Origin: a virus
DNA: 32,665 bases
Strand: one strand, 5' to 3'
IMG/VR virus record: IMGVR_UViG_3300009537_000092
Location: 1-32,665 of that record
The notes under the pieces were generated by a model. The model was given only the letters and a program-made list of their open reading frames with translations. It was not told the DNA's origin and did no database searches. The first letter of the stretch is position 1, and the number at the start of each line of letters is the position of its first letter. The position numbers and the translations under genes are program-made. Shown here one piece after another: positions 19,782-28,491 of the stretch.

Positions 19782-20078
19782 ATGACTAATATACCTTTAG
19801 ATGGCATGTATAAGAGAAAAATTAATAAAGATAAGCAACCTATTTCAAATAGATTTCAAGAATTAACGTATCGTATATTTTCAACACAACCAGACGGCAT
19901 AGAATTATTAAAATTATGGAAAGAAGCTTATATTAATCAGCCCAGGTTTATTCCGGGGATGGACCCATACATGGGGTATTATCGATCCGGTCAAGAAAGC
20001 ATTGTGTTAGGAATATTGGCATTAATTGAAGAGCAAAAGAAATTAAATGATTTAAATAAACCAAGCGAGGAAAAATAA
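19782..20078 (+). CDS. Hypothetical protein between portal and scaffold
   Basis: The 98-residue product (IPLDGMYKRKINKDKQPISNRFQELTYRIFS...) is basic and helical, with GMDPYMGYYRSGQESIVLGILALIEEQ near its end. A gene of this kind often lies between portal and scaffold in podoviruses. AGGGG precedes the start 7 bases away. The ending resembles the phage 'Y-x-x-G-x-x-x-x-I-x-x-I-x-x-x-I' family whose role is unknown. Confidence 0.6.
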   Translation: MTNIPLDGMYKRKINKDKQPISNRFQELTYRIFSTQPDGIELLKLWKEAYINQPRFIPGMDPYMGYYRSGQESIVLGILALIEEQKKLNDLNKPSEEK

Positions 20079-20080
20079 GT

Positions 20081-20908
20081 ATGAGTGATAATCTATCATT
20101 AGCAAATTTTGTAGAACCGAGTGAGACAGCTGCGCCTACTGAGGATGTAGCAACCCCCGAAGCAGAAAATCAAGAAGTGGTTGATAATCAAACAGCGGAG
20201 TCATCGCAAGAAACGCAAGAAACGCGTGAGCCAGAGTGGTGGTATGACGAGGGCGTTCCTGGTGTTGGCCCTAAACCTGAATGGCATGATAATAAAACAT
20301 TTGGCACATTGGCCGCACAAGCTCGAAATCAACGTGATCTTCGTAAGAAAATGGCTACGTTTGAGGGAGCTCCTGAAGGTTATGAAATAAACCTCAGCGA
20401 AGAATTAGCAGAATATGAAGTTAATCCCGATGATCCGATGATTAGAGGACTTCAGCAGTTTGCAAAAGAAAAGAACATGCCTCAGAAATATTTTGATGAG
20501 GCAGTTAATATGATTGCAAAAATGTCAATTGAAGCAGAGCAAGAAGAGAATGAAACCGTTCAAGAATATTTCAAAAACGAGGTTAAATCATTAGGAAGTG
20601 ATGGGAGCAAACAGGTATTAGATGTTTTAGATTTCTTAAAGAACACGTTTGAAGATTTTGACCCTGAAAAAGATCAAATGTTATTAAATAGCGCGCATGC
20701 CATTCGAAGATTTCAGGCGTTGCAAAAAAAATTAGCAACAAAAAATTTACCTGTATCGCCTACTTCGCCGTCAAAGCTTCCTATAAAATCCCAGTCTGAA
20801 TTAGATCAAATGTTAAACGATCCAAAATATTTGACTGATCCAGCCTACCGAAAAGATGTCGATGATTTATGGAAAGCTAAACTTGGTGAGAAAAAAATTA
20901 TTAGTTAA
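20081..20908 (+). CDS. Capsid assembly scaffolding protein
   Basis: The 275-residue product is acidic and mostly helical. Its N-terminal 50 residues are low in complexity and acidic. The phage-scaffold signature EWWYDEGVPGVGPKPEW is followed by ARNQRDLRKKMATFEGAPEGYEINL. Coiled helices (IEAEQEENETVQEYFKNEV) and a basic end, DVDDLWKAKLGEKKIIS, finish it. It lies between the portal and the major capsid protein as expected for gp9-type scaffolds, which guide capsid shell assembly and then leave. Confidence 0.85.
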   Translation: MSDNLSLANFVEPSETAAPTEDVATPEAENQEVVDNQTAESSQETQETREPEWWYDEGVPGVGPKPEWHDNKTFGTLAAQARNQRDLRKKMATFEGAPEGYEINLSEELAEYEVNPDDPMIRGLQQFAKEKNMPQKYFDEAVNMIAKMSIEAEQEENETVQEYFKNEVKSLGSDGSKQVLDVLDFLKNTFEDFDPEKDQMLLNSAHAIRRFQALQKKLATKNLPVSPTSPSKLPIKSQSELDQMLNDPKYLTDPAYRKDVDDLWKAKLGEKKIIS

Positions 20909-20954
20909 AAGTTGTTGCTATTTCAAACAAAAAGATTATTATTAATACATAATT

Positions 20955-21113
20955 CTGCTTAGTCTCAACTAAACAGTTTACCGAGAAATAATCTATTTCT
21001 TGCTTGAACGCCTTAGATTGAGTCACCGGAAAATTCGTGTGGAAACACATTGGTTTTTAGTGGGTGACTCAATATCGAGTAAACCCGCTAATAAAATATT
21101 AATTTATTAGTGG
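20955..21113 (+). promoter_or_regulatory. Multi-hairpin leader before the major capsid gene
   Basis: The 215-base gap holds four stems in series. H1: 20955-20963 with 20968-20976 (CTGCTTAGT, one C-A mismatch, CTCA loop). H2: 20982-20990 with 20994-21002 (one G-U). H3: an 11-bp perfect stem, ATTGAGTCACC (21017-21027) with 21063-21073, enclosing TGTG-GAAA-CACA. H4: 21085-21095 with 21103-21113, an 11-bp stem whose last bases are the GG of the capsid Shine-Dalgarno (GGAG at 21112-21115). TTTAC (20977-20981) can also pair with GTAAA (21079-21083), enclosing H2 and H3. GGA occurs at 21028, 21041 and 21112. Confidence 0.65.
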
Positions 21114-21123
21114 AGAATTTAAA

Positions 21124-21963
21124 ATGGCGGCGCCAAATCCTTTATCAAGTATTGCTATACAGCAATTTAATAGTAATGTTACAACCCTTTATCAATCTGC
21201 TGGTCATCTTTCAGGCACTACGCAAGAAGTTCACGGCATCATTGGTGACGCATACAAATGGCCTGTAGAAGGCAATGTTGATATGTCTCTGAGAGGAGGT
21301 TATGGAAGTATCATCCCTGAGTCAGAATTTGATCATAATTTTATTACTCAAACGTTTGATGACTACACGCTTTTGCTAGCCCTTGATCGTGGTGAGCAAA
21401 CTTTGACAAATGTTAATGAACGTATGCAATTTGCTAAAAAGCATACCAATTCGATGGGTCGACGAATGGATCAATGGAAAATTGATGCAATGGTAAATTC
21501 CGGTACAACTAATTTAGTTGCTGTTGGAACAACCAACTTAACTGAAGACAAGACTTTAGCAGCTGCCTATTATTTAAATGCGGCTAACTGTCCTATGAAT
21601 GATCGTTATCTCGCCATTCATGCAAGCCAATTACAATCAATGTTAAAGCAAACAAAGGTTGGCAGCATTGATTATGTAAATGTGAAAGGCTTAATTAATG
21701 GTGATCTTAAATATTACAATGGTTTCACAATTGTTGTGTTTGGTGATTCAACTGTTGGTGGATTACCAAAAACTGGTGATAACAGAACATGTATTGCTTG
21801 GCAAAAAGATGCTGTCGGTCTTGGTATGAAAGAAGATGGCACCGTTGATGTTTCTTGGTCAACAGAACGACGTAGTTGGATTTCAGTCGGTTCTATGATC
21901 GGTGGGGCAAAAGCAATTTTGCCAGATGGTATTGTTCTCATTACCTGTGACGAAACCAAGTAA
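21124..21963 (+). CDS. Major capsid protein
   Basis: The 279-residue protein has the pattern of podoviral major capsid proteins (HK97 fold). The N-terminus is IAIQQFNSNVTTLYQSAGHLSGTT; the middle has DDYTLLLALDRGEQTLTNVNERMQFAKKH. LAAAYYLNAANCPMNDRYLAIHASQL is the usual landmark near residue 150, and the end is AVGLGMKEDGTVDVSWSTERRSWISVGSMIGGAKAILPDGI. It follows the scaffold gene. Translation is set by GGAG 8 bases from ATG, partly buried in stem H4 of the leader. Confidence 0.92.
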   Translation: MAAPNPLSSIAIQQFNSNVTTLYQSAGHLSGTTQEVHGIIGDAYKWPVEGNVDMSLRGGYGSIIPESEFDHNFITQTFDDYTLLLALDRGEQTLTNVNERMQFAKKHTNSMGRRMDQWKIDAMVNSGTTNLVAVGTTNLTEDKTLAAAYYLNAANCPMNDRYLAIHASQLQSMLKQTKVGSIDYVNVKGLINGDLKYYNGFTIVVFGDSTVGGLPKTGDNRTCIAWQKDAVGLGMKEDGTVDVSWSTERRSWISVGSMIGGAKAILPDGIVLITCDETK

Positions 21964-21989
21964 TTTAAAATTTAATAGGAGAATTTATT

Positions 21990-22742
21990 ATGACTTTTGA
22001 TAGCGCAAATTTTAATAAGGTAGATGCGGGCTTGTTTTCAACATCCCCTGGTGCTTATTCTTATTATACAACTGATACTTTGGCAACTGCCATTGCGTCA
22101 GCGTATTTTAATAACGCGGTAAGCTTACTTCGTAAGTTTGATCGTATTGATATTGAAGCATCGGATGATCGCGGAAGGTTTTATGTCAGTTCGACAACTG
22201 CTGCAACACCGGTCACAGTTGCCACATACGCGGTTAATGATATTCAACCTAATACAATTGTGAATGCTGATATCAATACGGCTGCTGGTATTGTGTCAAG
22301 CAAGTTTGCATTGGCTCAAGGTAGTGTTATTTTGGGGTCTGCAACAGGGATCGGTAGCGATCTTGATGCATCAACCGATACAGCCATCTTGATTGGAAAT
22401 GGCACGACAGCGACCATGAATGTATTATCTGGCGATGTAACGATGAGCAATGCTGGTGTTGTTACGATAGCAGCTGGTGCTGTGGAGTCTTCAATGCTTG
22501 CTGTGCCAAAAATAAGGGCGTCTATACGGCATACTTGGGCCGGTGGTGCTGCAACGACTGACACAGTCACCTTAACAGGCGTTGCTGCAACTGACATCAT
22601 TCATGTGACAACTAACGCTAATAGTGGTGTTGGCGCGGTTGTTTCTGCCGAAAGATCAGGTGTAGATTCAATTCTTGTTACAATGAGTGCTAATATGGCT
22701 GATGGTGATATTTTATCAGTAACAGCTATTCAGGTAGTATAA
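21990..22742 (+). CDS. Head-associated structural protein (decoration or fibre)
   Basis: The 250-residue product follows the capsid gene. Its first 75 residues are a compact domain (YYTTDTLATAIASAYFNNAVSLLRKFDRI). The centre is a beta-repeat-like stretch (SSKFALAQGSVILGSATGIGSDLDAS, then AILIGNGTTATMNVLSGDVTMSNAGVVTIAAGAVESSML) typical of phage decoration or fibre proteins. The end is a small beta domain. AGGAG precedes the start. A structural role is well supported; the exact place on the virion is not. Confidence 0.7.
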   Translation: MTFDSANFNKVDAGLFSTSPGAYSYYTTDTLATAIASAYFNNAVSLLRKFDRIDIEASDDRGRFYVSSTTAATPVTVATYAVNDIQPNTIVNADINTAAGIVSSKFALAQGSVILGSATGIGSDLDASTDTAILIGNGTTATMNVLSGDVTMSNAGVVTIAAGAVESSMLAVPKIRASIRHTWAGGAATTDTVTLTGVAATDIIHVTTNANSGVGAVVSAERSGVDSILVTMSANMADGDILSVTAIQVV

Positions 22743-22756
22743 TTGCCAAAAAAGTT

Positions 22757-22787
22757 ATTAATGGGGTATACTTCATACCCCATTAAT
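22757..22787 (+). promoter_or_regulatory. Perfect 13-bp hairpin in the late operon
   Basis: Bases 22757-22769 (ATTAATGGGGTAT) pair perfectly with 22775-22787 around a 5-base loop (ACTTC). It lies between the head protein gene and the next small gene, starting 14 bases after the stop. There is no U-run on the plus strand, so it is not a classical terminator; a processing site or attenuator is more likely. On the minus strand TAACTTTTTT follows it. Confidence 0.55.
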
Positions 22788-22805
22788 CAACAAAGAGGTA
22801 ATTTT

Positions 22806-23051
22806 ATGGCACGTCCTAAAAAAGTACAAAATGTAGAAAAAGTAGAAGCGGAAAAAAAACAAGAACCAATTAACTTTAAAAATGAATTAGACTCTTTGAA
22901 TGCGCAAAGGTCAATTCTTGAAAAACAAATTGATGAATTGAGCATGAACCTGGAAAAATGCAAACAAATGCACTTAAGATGTTCAGGCGCAATACAATTA
23001 GTTGAAAAGTTAATAAACATTTCTACTAAGAAGGTAGCTAATAAAAAATAA
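22806..23051 (+). CDS. Small coiled-coil protein in the virion operon
   Basis: The 81-residue product (MARPKKVQNVEKVEAEKKQ...) has a basic start, then a heptad-rich segment (NELDSLNAQRSILEKQIDELSMNLEKC). It is translated from AGAGG 8 bases before the ATG, after the 13-bp hairpin. Reading from a TTG at 22743 is possible but has no site. A small helical protein between head and tail genes may be an assembly factor or minor virion protein. Confidence 0.6.
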   Translation: MARPKKVQNVEKVEAEKKQEPINFKNELDSLNAQRSILEKQIDELSMNLEKCKQMHLRCSGAIQLVEKLINISTKKVANKK

Positions 23052-23072
23052 ATTATTGGGGAAGGGGAAACG

Positions 23073-23669
23073 ATGAGTCAGACTAAAGTCAATATAATCT
23101 CAAATGCGTTTGTCCTTCTCGGTAAAAATCCAATTATAGCGATAGATACGAGTAATCCAATCCAATCATCAGTTAGTATTTTATATGATTCATTAATGTT
23201 AAATGAATTATGTAAGGGCCAACCGTGGCGTTTTGCAATTGGAACTGCAGAACTAACACAAGTGAATGATACGCCGATTAATGGTTGGAAATATGAATAT
23301 GACCTTCCATCAAATTTTTTAAGAATTGTAAGAACCTACGGTTCAGCGTTTGAGACGATTTCTTATGATATTTATCAAAATCGACTTCTGACGAATGAGA
23401 CATTGGTTAAAATCGATTATATCTTTAAAGTTAATGAATCCTTATTTCCACCTTATTTTTATACACTCATGGTATATTGTATGGCTATGCATGCCGCAAT
23501 GCCTGTTACAGAAGACCCAAACCTTGTAAAATTATGGGAAAATGCTTATAACGAACAACGCTTGATTGCCGAATATATTGATTCTATATCAAGACCAAAT
23601 GTTTCATTTGCGCCAGGAGAGCTTTATCAAGCAAGAGCCTCGGGGGTAACTAACCGTGCCCTATATTAA
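23073..23669 (+). CDS. Tail tubular protein A (gp11-like gatekeeper)
   Basis: The 198-residue protein has the hallmarks of T7 gp11-type tail adaptors. The start contains NIISNAFVLLGKNPI, and the middle has LMLNELCKGQPWRFAI and GWKYEYDLPSNFLRIVRTYG. IDYIFKVNESLFPPYFYTLMVYCMAMHAAMPV marks the helical bundle. The adaptor joins portal and nozzle. GGGGAAGGGG precedes the ATG. It overlaps the gp12-like gene by 14 bases. Confidence 0.9.
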   Translation: MSQTKVNIISNAFVLLGKNPIIAIDTSNPIQSSVSILYDSLMLNELCKGQPWRFAIGTAELTQVNDTPINGWKYEYDLPSNFLRIVRTYGSAFETISYDIYQNRLLTNETLVKIDYIFKVNESLFPPYFYTLMVYCMAMHAAMPVTEDPNLVKLWENAYNEQRLIAEYIDSISRPNVSFAPGELYQARASGVTNRALY

Positions 23670-25641
23670 TCAAAATGAATTTTCATATGGTGCCGTTGAT
23701 CCTCGATTAATTAATAAATCAAATGTATCATTTTATGTCCAATCTGCTCAAATAATACAAAATGCTTTGGTCAGTAATTTTACAAACATAGTAAAAAGAT
23801 TTGGCCTAGAGTATCTTTTGACCATTTCTGCAAATAGTGATGAATATCAATTAGCAGAATTTTTATACAATGACGAGACTATTTATTTATTAATTTTTAC
23901 TAATTTAAAAGTTGATATTTATCGAAATGATGTTTTCAAGGCTTCTATAGTCACTGTTTGGACAGCCGCTCAATTAAAAGCTAATGATTTAAACATGTCG
24001 ATGACAAACAATGAAATGATTCTTGTTGATGGGACAAATATTCCTTATCGTTTATCAAATGGTGGTGATGATGTTACTTGGTCATTAACCCAAGAAAATA
24101 TAAAAAATTATCCCACTTATGATTTTAAAAAAAATTATGATACGTTTTCTTTTTCTTTAAGTGAGGTTGCACCAGGAGAAGGACGAACACTTACATGTTC
24201 TGATGATATATTTGATGCGTCTTATGTAAATGGTCGGTTTGCCTCTATTGGATCAACTTCAACTGAAAATGCGCCGATCGGATCAGCACGAATTACCGCG
24301 TACTTAACCACAAAAACTGTTACGGTAGAGATTACAAACTCATTTGATGGTTCATTAAAAACGGGTACTGTTTCTGGAAAAAATTGTCAGTTAGAGCAGC
24401 CTGCATGGTCGGCAGCGAATGGATGGCCCCGTTCAATATGTTTTTATAGCGGCCGCGCATGGTATGGTGGTACAACATCATTACCGAATGTTGTATTTGG
24501 CTCTGTAACATATGATTATAATAATTTTGATCTGGGTGCTGGTTATGATTCAGATGCGGTTATTCAAATATTAGATGGATCAGACGGTGAGCCCGTTGGT
24601 GAGATTAAATATCTTTTGGGTGATAAATCATTACAGATATTTTGTCTGCGATCTGAACATGCTGTCTCGAATGCTTCTGGCGCAATTAGCCCGAGCAATT
24701 TCATTATTCGTCGTCAATCATCCGAAGGAATTTCAGATTTACCACCTATATTATTTAACAATACTACGATGTTTGTCAGGCGTGGCGGAAAAGCCATTAT
24801 GACCTATAATTATGACGGTGCCGCGGATGATTATGCGTCAAAGAATGCAAGTAAAATAGCATCACACTTAATTAATGATCCTGTTGATATGGCGGTTTTA
24901 AAGTCGTTATCTACAGATGATGAAAGCTATCTATTTATTATAAATTCGGATGGCACTTTAACAACATTTACCTCTGATATTGATGAGAACATAAAAGCTT
25001 TTACGTCTAGCATTAGTGACGGTTCGTTTAAACGTGTTGTATCACTAGATACATCAATTTATTTTGTCATTGAGCGTACGATTCAATCGGTTACTTATCA
25101 ATATTTAGAAAAGCTTAATTTTGATATTTATACAGATAGCTCTAAGGTTTATACAAATATTGTTTCGACAAAAACTTTAACAGGGTTGTCTCATTTAAAT
25201 GGTAAAACAGTCAATATTGTTGGCGATGGTTATGTTTTAAAAGACCAGGTTGTTAGCGGTGGTTCGGTTACATTAGACGATGACGAATCAGCCGTGACAA
25301 ATGCTGTAGTTGGTCTTAATTTTGAATCTTTAATTGTGCCTCATCCGCCCATGATATATGGTGCTCAAGGTTCTGAATATTACACACGAAAAAGAATTAT
25401 TCGTGTATTTTTACATTATTTTGAATCTTTGGGTTTAAAAATAAATGGAGTAGAAGTGCCTTCAGTTGCATTTGATGAATCATTATTCTTACCACCTGAA
25501 GCAGCAACAGGTATTTATGAATATAATGGGTTGTCTGATTGGGATCCATTATCTACCATACAAATTACACATGATAAACCATTACCATTTACAATTTTAG
25601 GATTGGGTTATCAAGTAACACAAAATCCACAAGGAGAATAG
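23656..25641 (+). CDS. Tail tubular protein B (gp12-like nozzle)
   Basis: The 661-residue protein begins at a GTG (PYINQNEFSYGAVDPRL) inside the gp11-like gene. It carries nozzle landmarks: FTNIVKRFGLEYLL, a lattice-like AWSAANGWPRSICFYSGRAWYGGT, and FGSVTYDYNNFDLG. SLQIFCLRSEHAV and MFVRRGGKAIMTYNYDG are other conserved sites. It should form the hexameric tail nozzle. The GTG start with an overlap and no alternative ATG nearby suggests coupled, lowered translation. Confidence 0.9.
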   Translation: MPYINQNEFSYGAVDPRLINKSNVSFYVQSAQIIQNALVSNFTNIVKRFGLEYLLTISANSDEYQLAEFLYNDETIYLLIFTNLKVDIYRNDVFKASIVTVWTAAQLKANDLNMSMTNNEMILVDGTNIPYRLSNGGDDVTWSLTQENIKNYPTYDFKKNYDTFSFSLSEVAPGEGRTLTCSDDIFDASYVNGRFASIGSTSTENAPIGSARITAYLTTKTVTVEITNSFDGSLKTGTVSGKNCQLEQPAWSAANGWPRSICFYSGRAWYGGTTSLPNVVFGSVTYDYNNFDLGAGYDSDAVIQILDGSDGEPVGEIKYLLGDKSLQIFCLRSEHAVSNASGAISPSNFIIRRQSSEGISDLPPILFNNTTMFVRRGGKAIMTYNYDGAADDYASKNASKIASHLINDPVDMAVLKSLSTDDESYLFIINSDGTLTTFTSDIDENIKAFTSSISDGSFKRVVSLDTSIYFVIERTIQSVTYQYLEKLNFDIYTDSSKVYTNIVSTKTLTGLSHLNGKTVNIVGDGYVLKDQVVSGGSVTLDDDESAVTNAVVGLNFESLIVPHPPMIYGAQGSEYYTRKRIIRVFLHYFESLGLKINGVEVPSVAFDESLFLPPEAATGIYEYNGLSDWDPLSTIQITHDKPLPFTILGLGYQVTQNPQGE

Positions 25642-25643
25642 GC

Positions 25644-26129
25644 ATGGCTTTTGCAGCGGTAATGTTAGCAATTTCATTGGCATCTACAGCTTATGAAGGA
25701 TATTCGGCTTATAAAACAAACGAAGCTCAACAAGATGCGATTGAACAGCAATCAAATGCTGCTCAATTACAAGCCCAGCAGGAGAGTTTACAGCGTGCGA
25801 ATAAAATTCAACAAGTATTATCAGCCCAAACAAATCAAGCTGCTGCGTCTGGGGTCGCGGCTGGATCGCCAAGTTTAAGTACTATTCAGACCGAATCTAT
25901 TAATCAATTTAGCCGAGATCAGCGCGCAGCAAATTTAACAAGCGCCCTTCAAAAAGAATATTTTAAAGATTATAGCAAAGCTGCGACCGGTCAAATGTAT
26001 TCAAAAGAAGCAAATATATTTGGAAGTTCAGTTGTGGGGGCTATGGAAGGCTATCAAGCAAATAAGTTTTATGAATCTCAGAAACCTAAAACGTCTCCAT
26101 CAGGCGATAAGACAGGATCATTTTTATGA
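25644..26129 (+). CDS. Internal virion protein, gp14-like
   Basis: The 161-residue product has a hydrophobic start (AFAAVMLAISLASTAYEGYSAY) and then a long Ala/Gln-rich helix (QQDAIEQQSNAAQLQAQQESLQRANKIQQVLSAQ). SGVAAGSPSLSTIQTES follows, a landmark of gp14-like ejection proteins ('G-V-x-x-x-G-S-P-x-x-x'). These proteins enter the host envelope during ejection to extend the tail channel. It overlaps the next gene by ATGA and directly follows the nozzle gene. Confidence 0.8.
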   Translation: MAFAAVMLAISLASTAYEGYSAYKTNEAQQDAIEQQSNAAQLQAQQESLQRANKIQQVLSAQTNQAAASGVAAGSPSLSTIQTESINQFSRDQRAANLTSALQKEYFKDYSKAATGQMYSKEANIFGSSVVGAMEGYQANKFYESQKPKTSPSGDKTGSFL

Positions 26130-28489
26130 CGTTCCCAGTATATCAAAGTACAGTTACAACACAATCACCGGATTTAGCCGATGTTGCTGGAAAAGCAGAT
26201 GAGGCATACGGGGATGTTGCAAAAACCGTTAACCAAACCGTTGATCAGGCAAATAAATATTTAACGACCACAGATGTCTTAAATACTGTCAATAAGATGA
26301 AAAACCAGTTTAGCAATAATTTTAAAGGTCAAACCACAATTGATCAAGCTAATGCTGCTTATGGCGCATATGCAAAGGGCGTTATTAATACAACACCATT
26401 TTCAAACCGGCCTTATGTGGTTGCTGTTTTAGCTCAGAATTATTCCTCTTTAAATTCAACACTTGATGCCCAGAATAAGTCATACACTAAAGCTATGACG
26501 ACAGTTCATTTTAATAATAGCTTAAATACATTAACCGATTCAATGGAGAAGAATGCGCGTGAAGCCGCTTTAAATCCATCGGATGACCCTAATAAAAATC
26601 CTGCTTTGGCAGCGGCTCTTACGGATCATGCAACAATTGTACAAATGGCAACTGGTGTTGCGCCTATATTGGGCGGAAAAGTTGCCTCTAAAGCAATCCA
26701 AGACGCGCGCGATAATTTACATATGCAGCGTGTTTTGGGTCAATATCAAACTGCAAAACTTAAACAATACCAAGACCCCGCTAATAATGCCGATGCGCCT
26801 AAAAAAATTCGTGATCAATTTGTGAGCGGTGGTTATGATAATTTATTACGACCTGATCAATTAGAAAAAACAAACTCAAGCTTTAATGCTATTGATAATA
26901 TGTTCAAACAAGCAGCAGGGTTGAGCAAAGAGCATACTGATAATTTAAAACAAAATGTTTTATTATCAACCATCACAACGGGCAAACAAAACGCAACGGA
27001 TTATGGAAATGTGCTTGCTGCTGATCCCGAGGGTGCCGAAGATTTTCAAACAAAAGTGAATGCGTATAGTGAAGTACATAATGAAATTGCTAATGCTCAA
27101 GAAAGTCTTCCAAAACTTGAATCTTTATATAATAAATATCAATTACCATTATCAGATAAAGATGCTATGTCCTCTGATGCGTGGGCAAAAAATGAAGCGC
27201 GCAAAGCTGGCGCACAACAAATCGCTCAAATTGTTAAGCAAGCCAAGACAAATCCGGCTGTTTTAAGTGAATCAACCCCAATTGTTCAACAGCAAATTCA
27301 AGCAATAAAAGCAAGTCCAGCTTATGTCAATGAAACTAATCCCATTAAAAAACAATTTATTTTATTTAATGGTACAGCAGCGGCAAATGTTGCAGCCCAA
27401 AAAGCACAAGAAATACCTGACAATCAGATTAAAGCATTAGATGATCAATCATCCGCAGCGTTAGCATATGATATTAATAGCGCACCCGATTTATCAACAC
27501 AAGTTTCAAGGGTAATAGAAACGGTTAATTCATTTGATAAATCTGTACAGCCTTATGTCATAAATGGCATGAAGAAATATTTACCAGGATCATCTCAATA
27601 TTTATTAAAAGCTGATGCCAACCCGCAAACAAAATATTTAGTGCCTTATCTTGCTTTAGGTTATTCGAAAAAAATATCTGATTTTGATTCAACATTAAAA
27701 AATCATAATACAACCTTAAATAATGTTACACAGGCGGTTATTAATTCACCTTCCTATCAAAGTGAAATGGCAATGTTACAAGCAAAGGGCGGTGATCCTA
27801 CGCCAGAATTAACCGCATTCCAAAATTATGCTGTAAAAGCCACATTGCAATTAATGGATTCACGATCACTTGATGCGCCTACAGCGGCAAATTTAGTTAC
27901 ACAGGCACAAGCGGGCGAAGCTACTTATCATACCTTTTTAACAAATGGATCAACGATAAAAACGCCTACAGATGTTCAATTTGTCGATTTACATAATACG
28001 ATGTCATATTTAATTGATAAGGCATCTCAAGAAGGTATCACGCTAAATCCAAATGTTGTAGCGCAATATGGCCAACATCCTGATACAAAAACAATGGAAG
28101 GCTTGACACTTAATACAGCAAAATTTGTGAACAATAGGATGAACAATGGCATCGTTCTGATTGATAAAGACGGAAGCATTGTTACTGATAAAAACGGCAA
28201 GCCTATCGGTGAAACATTTGACAATATAAAATCATCACAATATCAAAGTACGACTGTAACACCATATTTAAGAAATCTGGCTCAGAAAAAACTTTTGGGT
28301 GTTAAGAAATTATCTGATTTTCAATCAATCTTGAATGAGCATGCTTCAAAGATTGCAAGTAATTATGTCTCGCTTCCCACCTTGATAAAAGGATCATTGG
28401 GTAATCAAGATAGATTTGGGCCGTTTGTAAATCCTAATCAGCCTAACCGATCTATTGGTGAAAACATTTCAAAAGAATTTGGCGGTTAA
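26126..28489 (+). CDS. Internal virion protein, gp15-like (helical)
   Basis: The 787-residue product is a long, almost wholly helical protein without membrane helices. It is rich in Ala, Gln, Asn and Lys. The N-terminus has ADVAGKADEAYGDVAKTVNQTVDQANKYL, and the first third resembles gp15-like ejection proteins. Position between the gp14-like and the next two large proteins matches the T7 order 14-15-16. It is likely packed in the capsid core and ejected into the periplasm. The call rests more on size and synteny than on motifs. Confidence 0.65.
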   Translation: MTFPVYQSTVTTQSPDLADVAGKADEAYGDVAKTVNQTVDQANKYLTTTDVLNTVNKMKNQFSNNFKGQTTIDQANAAYGAYAKGVINTTPFSNRPYVVAVLAQNYSSLNSTLDAQNKSYTKAMTTVHFNNSLNTLTDSMEKNAREAALNPSDDPNKNPALAAALTDHATIVQMATGVAPILGGKVASKAIQDARDNLHMQRVLGQYQTAKLKQYQDPANNADAPKKIRDQFVSGGYDNLLRPDQLEKTNSSFNAIDNMFKQAAGLSKEHTDNLKQNVLLSTITTGKQNATDYGNVLAADPEGAEDFQTKVNAYSEVHNEIANAQESLPKLESLYNKYQLPLSDKDAMSSDAWAKNEARKAGAQQIAQIVKQAKTNPAVLSESTPIVQQQIQAIKASPAYVNETNPIKKQFILFNGTAAANVAAQKAQEIPDNQIKALDDQSSAALAYDINSAPDLSTQVSRVIETVNSFDKSVQPYVINGMKKYLPGSSQYLLKADANPQTKYLVPYLALGYSKKISDFDSTLKNHNTTLNNVTQAVINSPSYQSEMAMLQAKGGDPTPELTAFQNYAVKATLQLMDSRSLDAPTAANLVTQAQAGEATYHTFLTNGSTIKTPTDVQFVDLHNTMSYLIDKASQEGITLNPNVVAQYGQHPDTKTMEGLTLNTAKFVNNRMNNGIVLIDKDGSIVTDKNGKPIGETFDNIKSSQYQSTTVTPYLRNLAQKKLLGVKKLSDFQSILNEHASKIASNYVSLPTLIKGSLGNQDRFGPFVNPNQPNRSIGENISKEFGG

Positions 28490-28491
28490 AG

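Noticed and set aside
20909-21123. Known ribozyme in the capsid leader
   Set aside because: I looked for a hammerhead core (CTGATGA with GAAA) and found no match; the stems are not those of a known class I can name.
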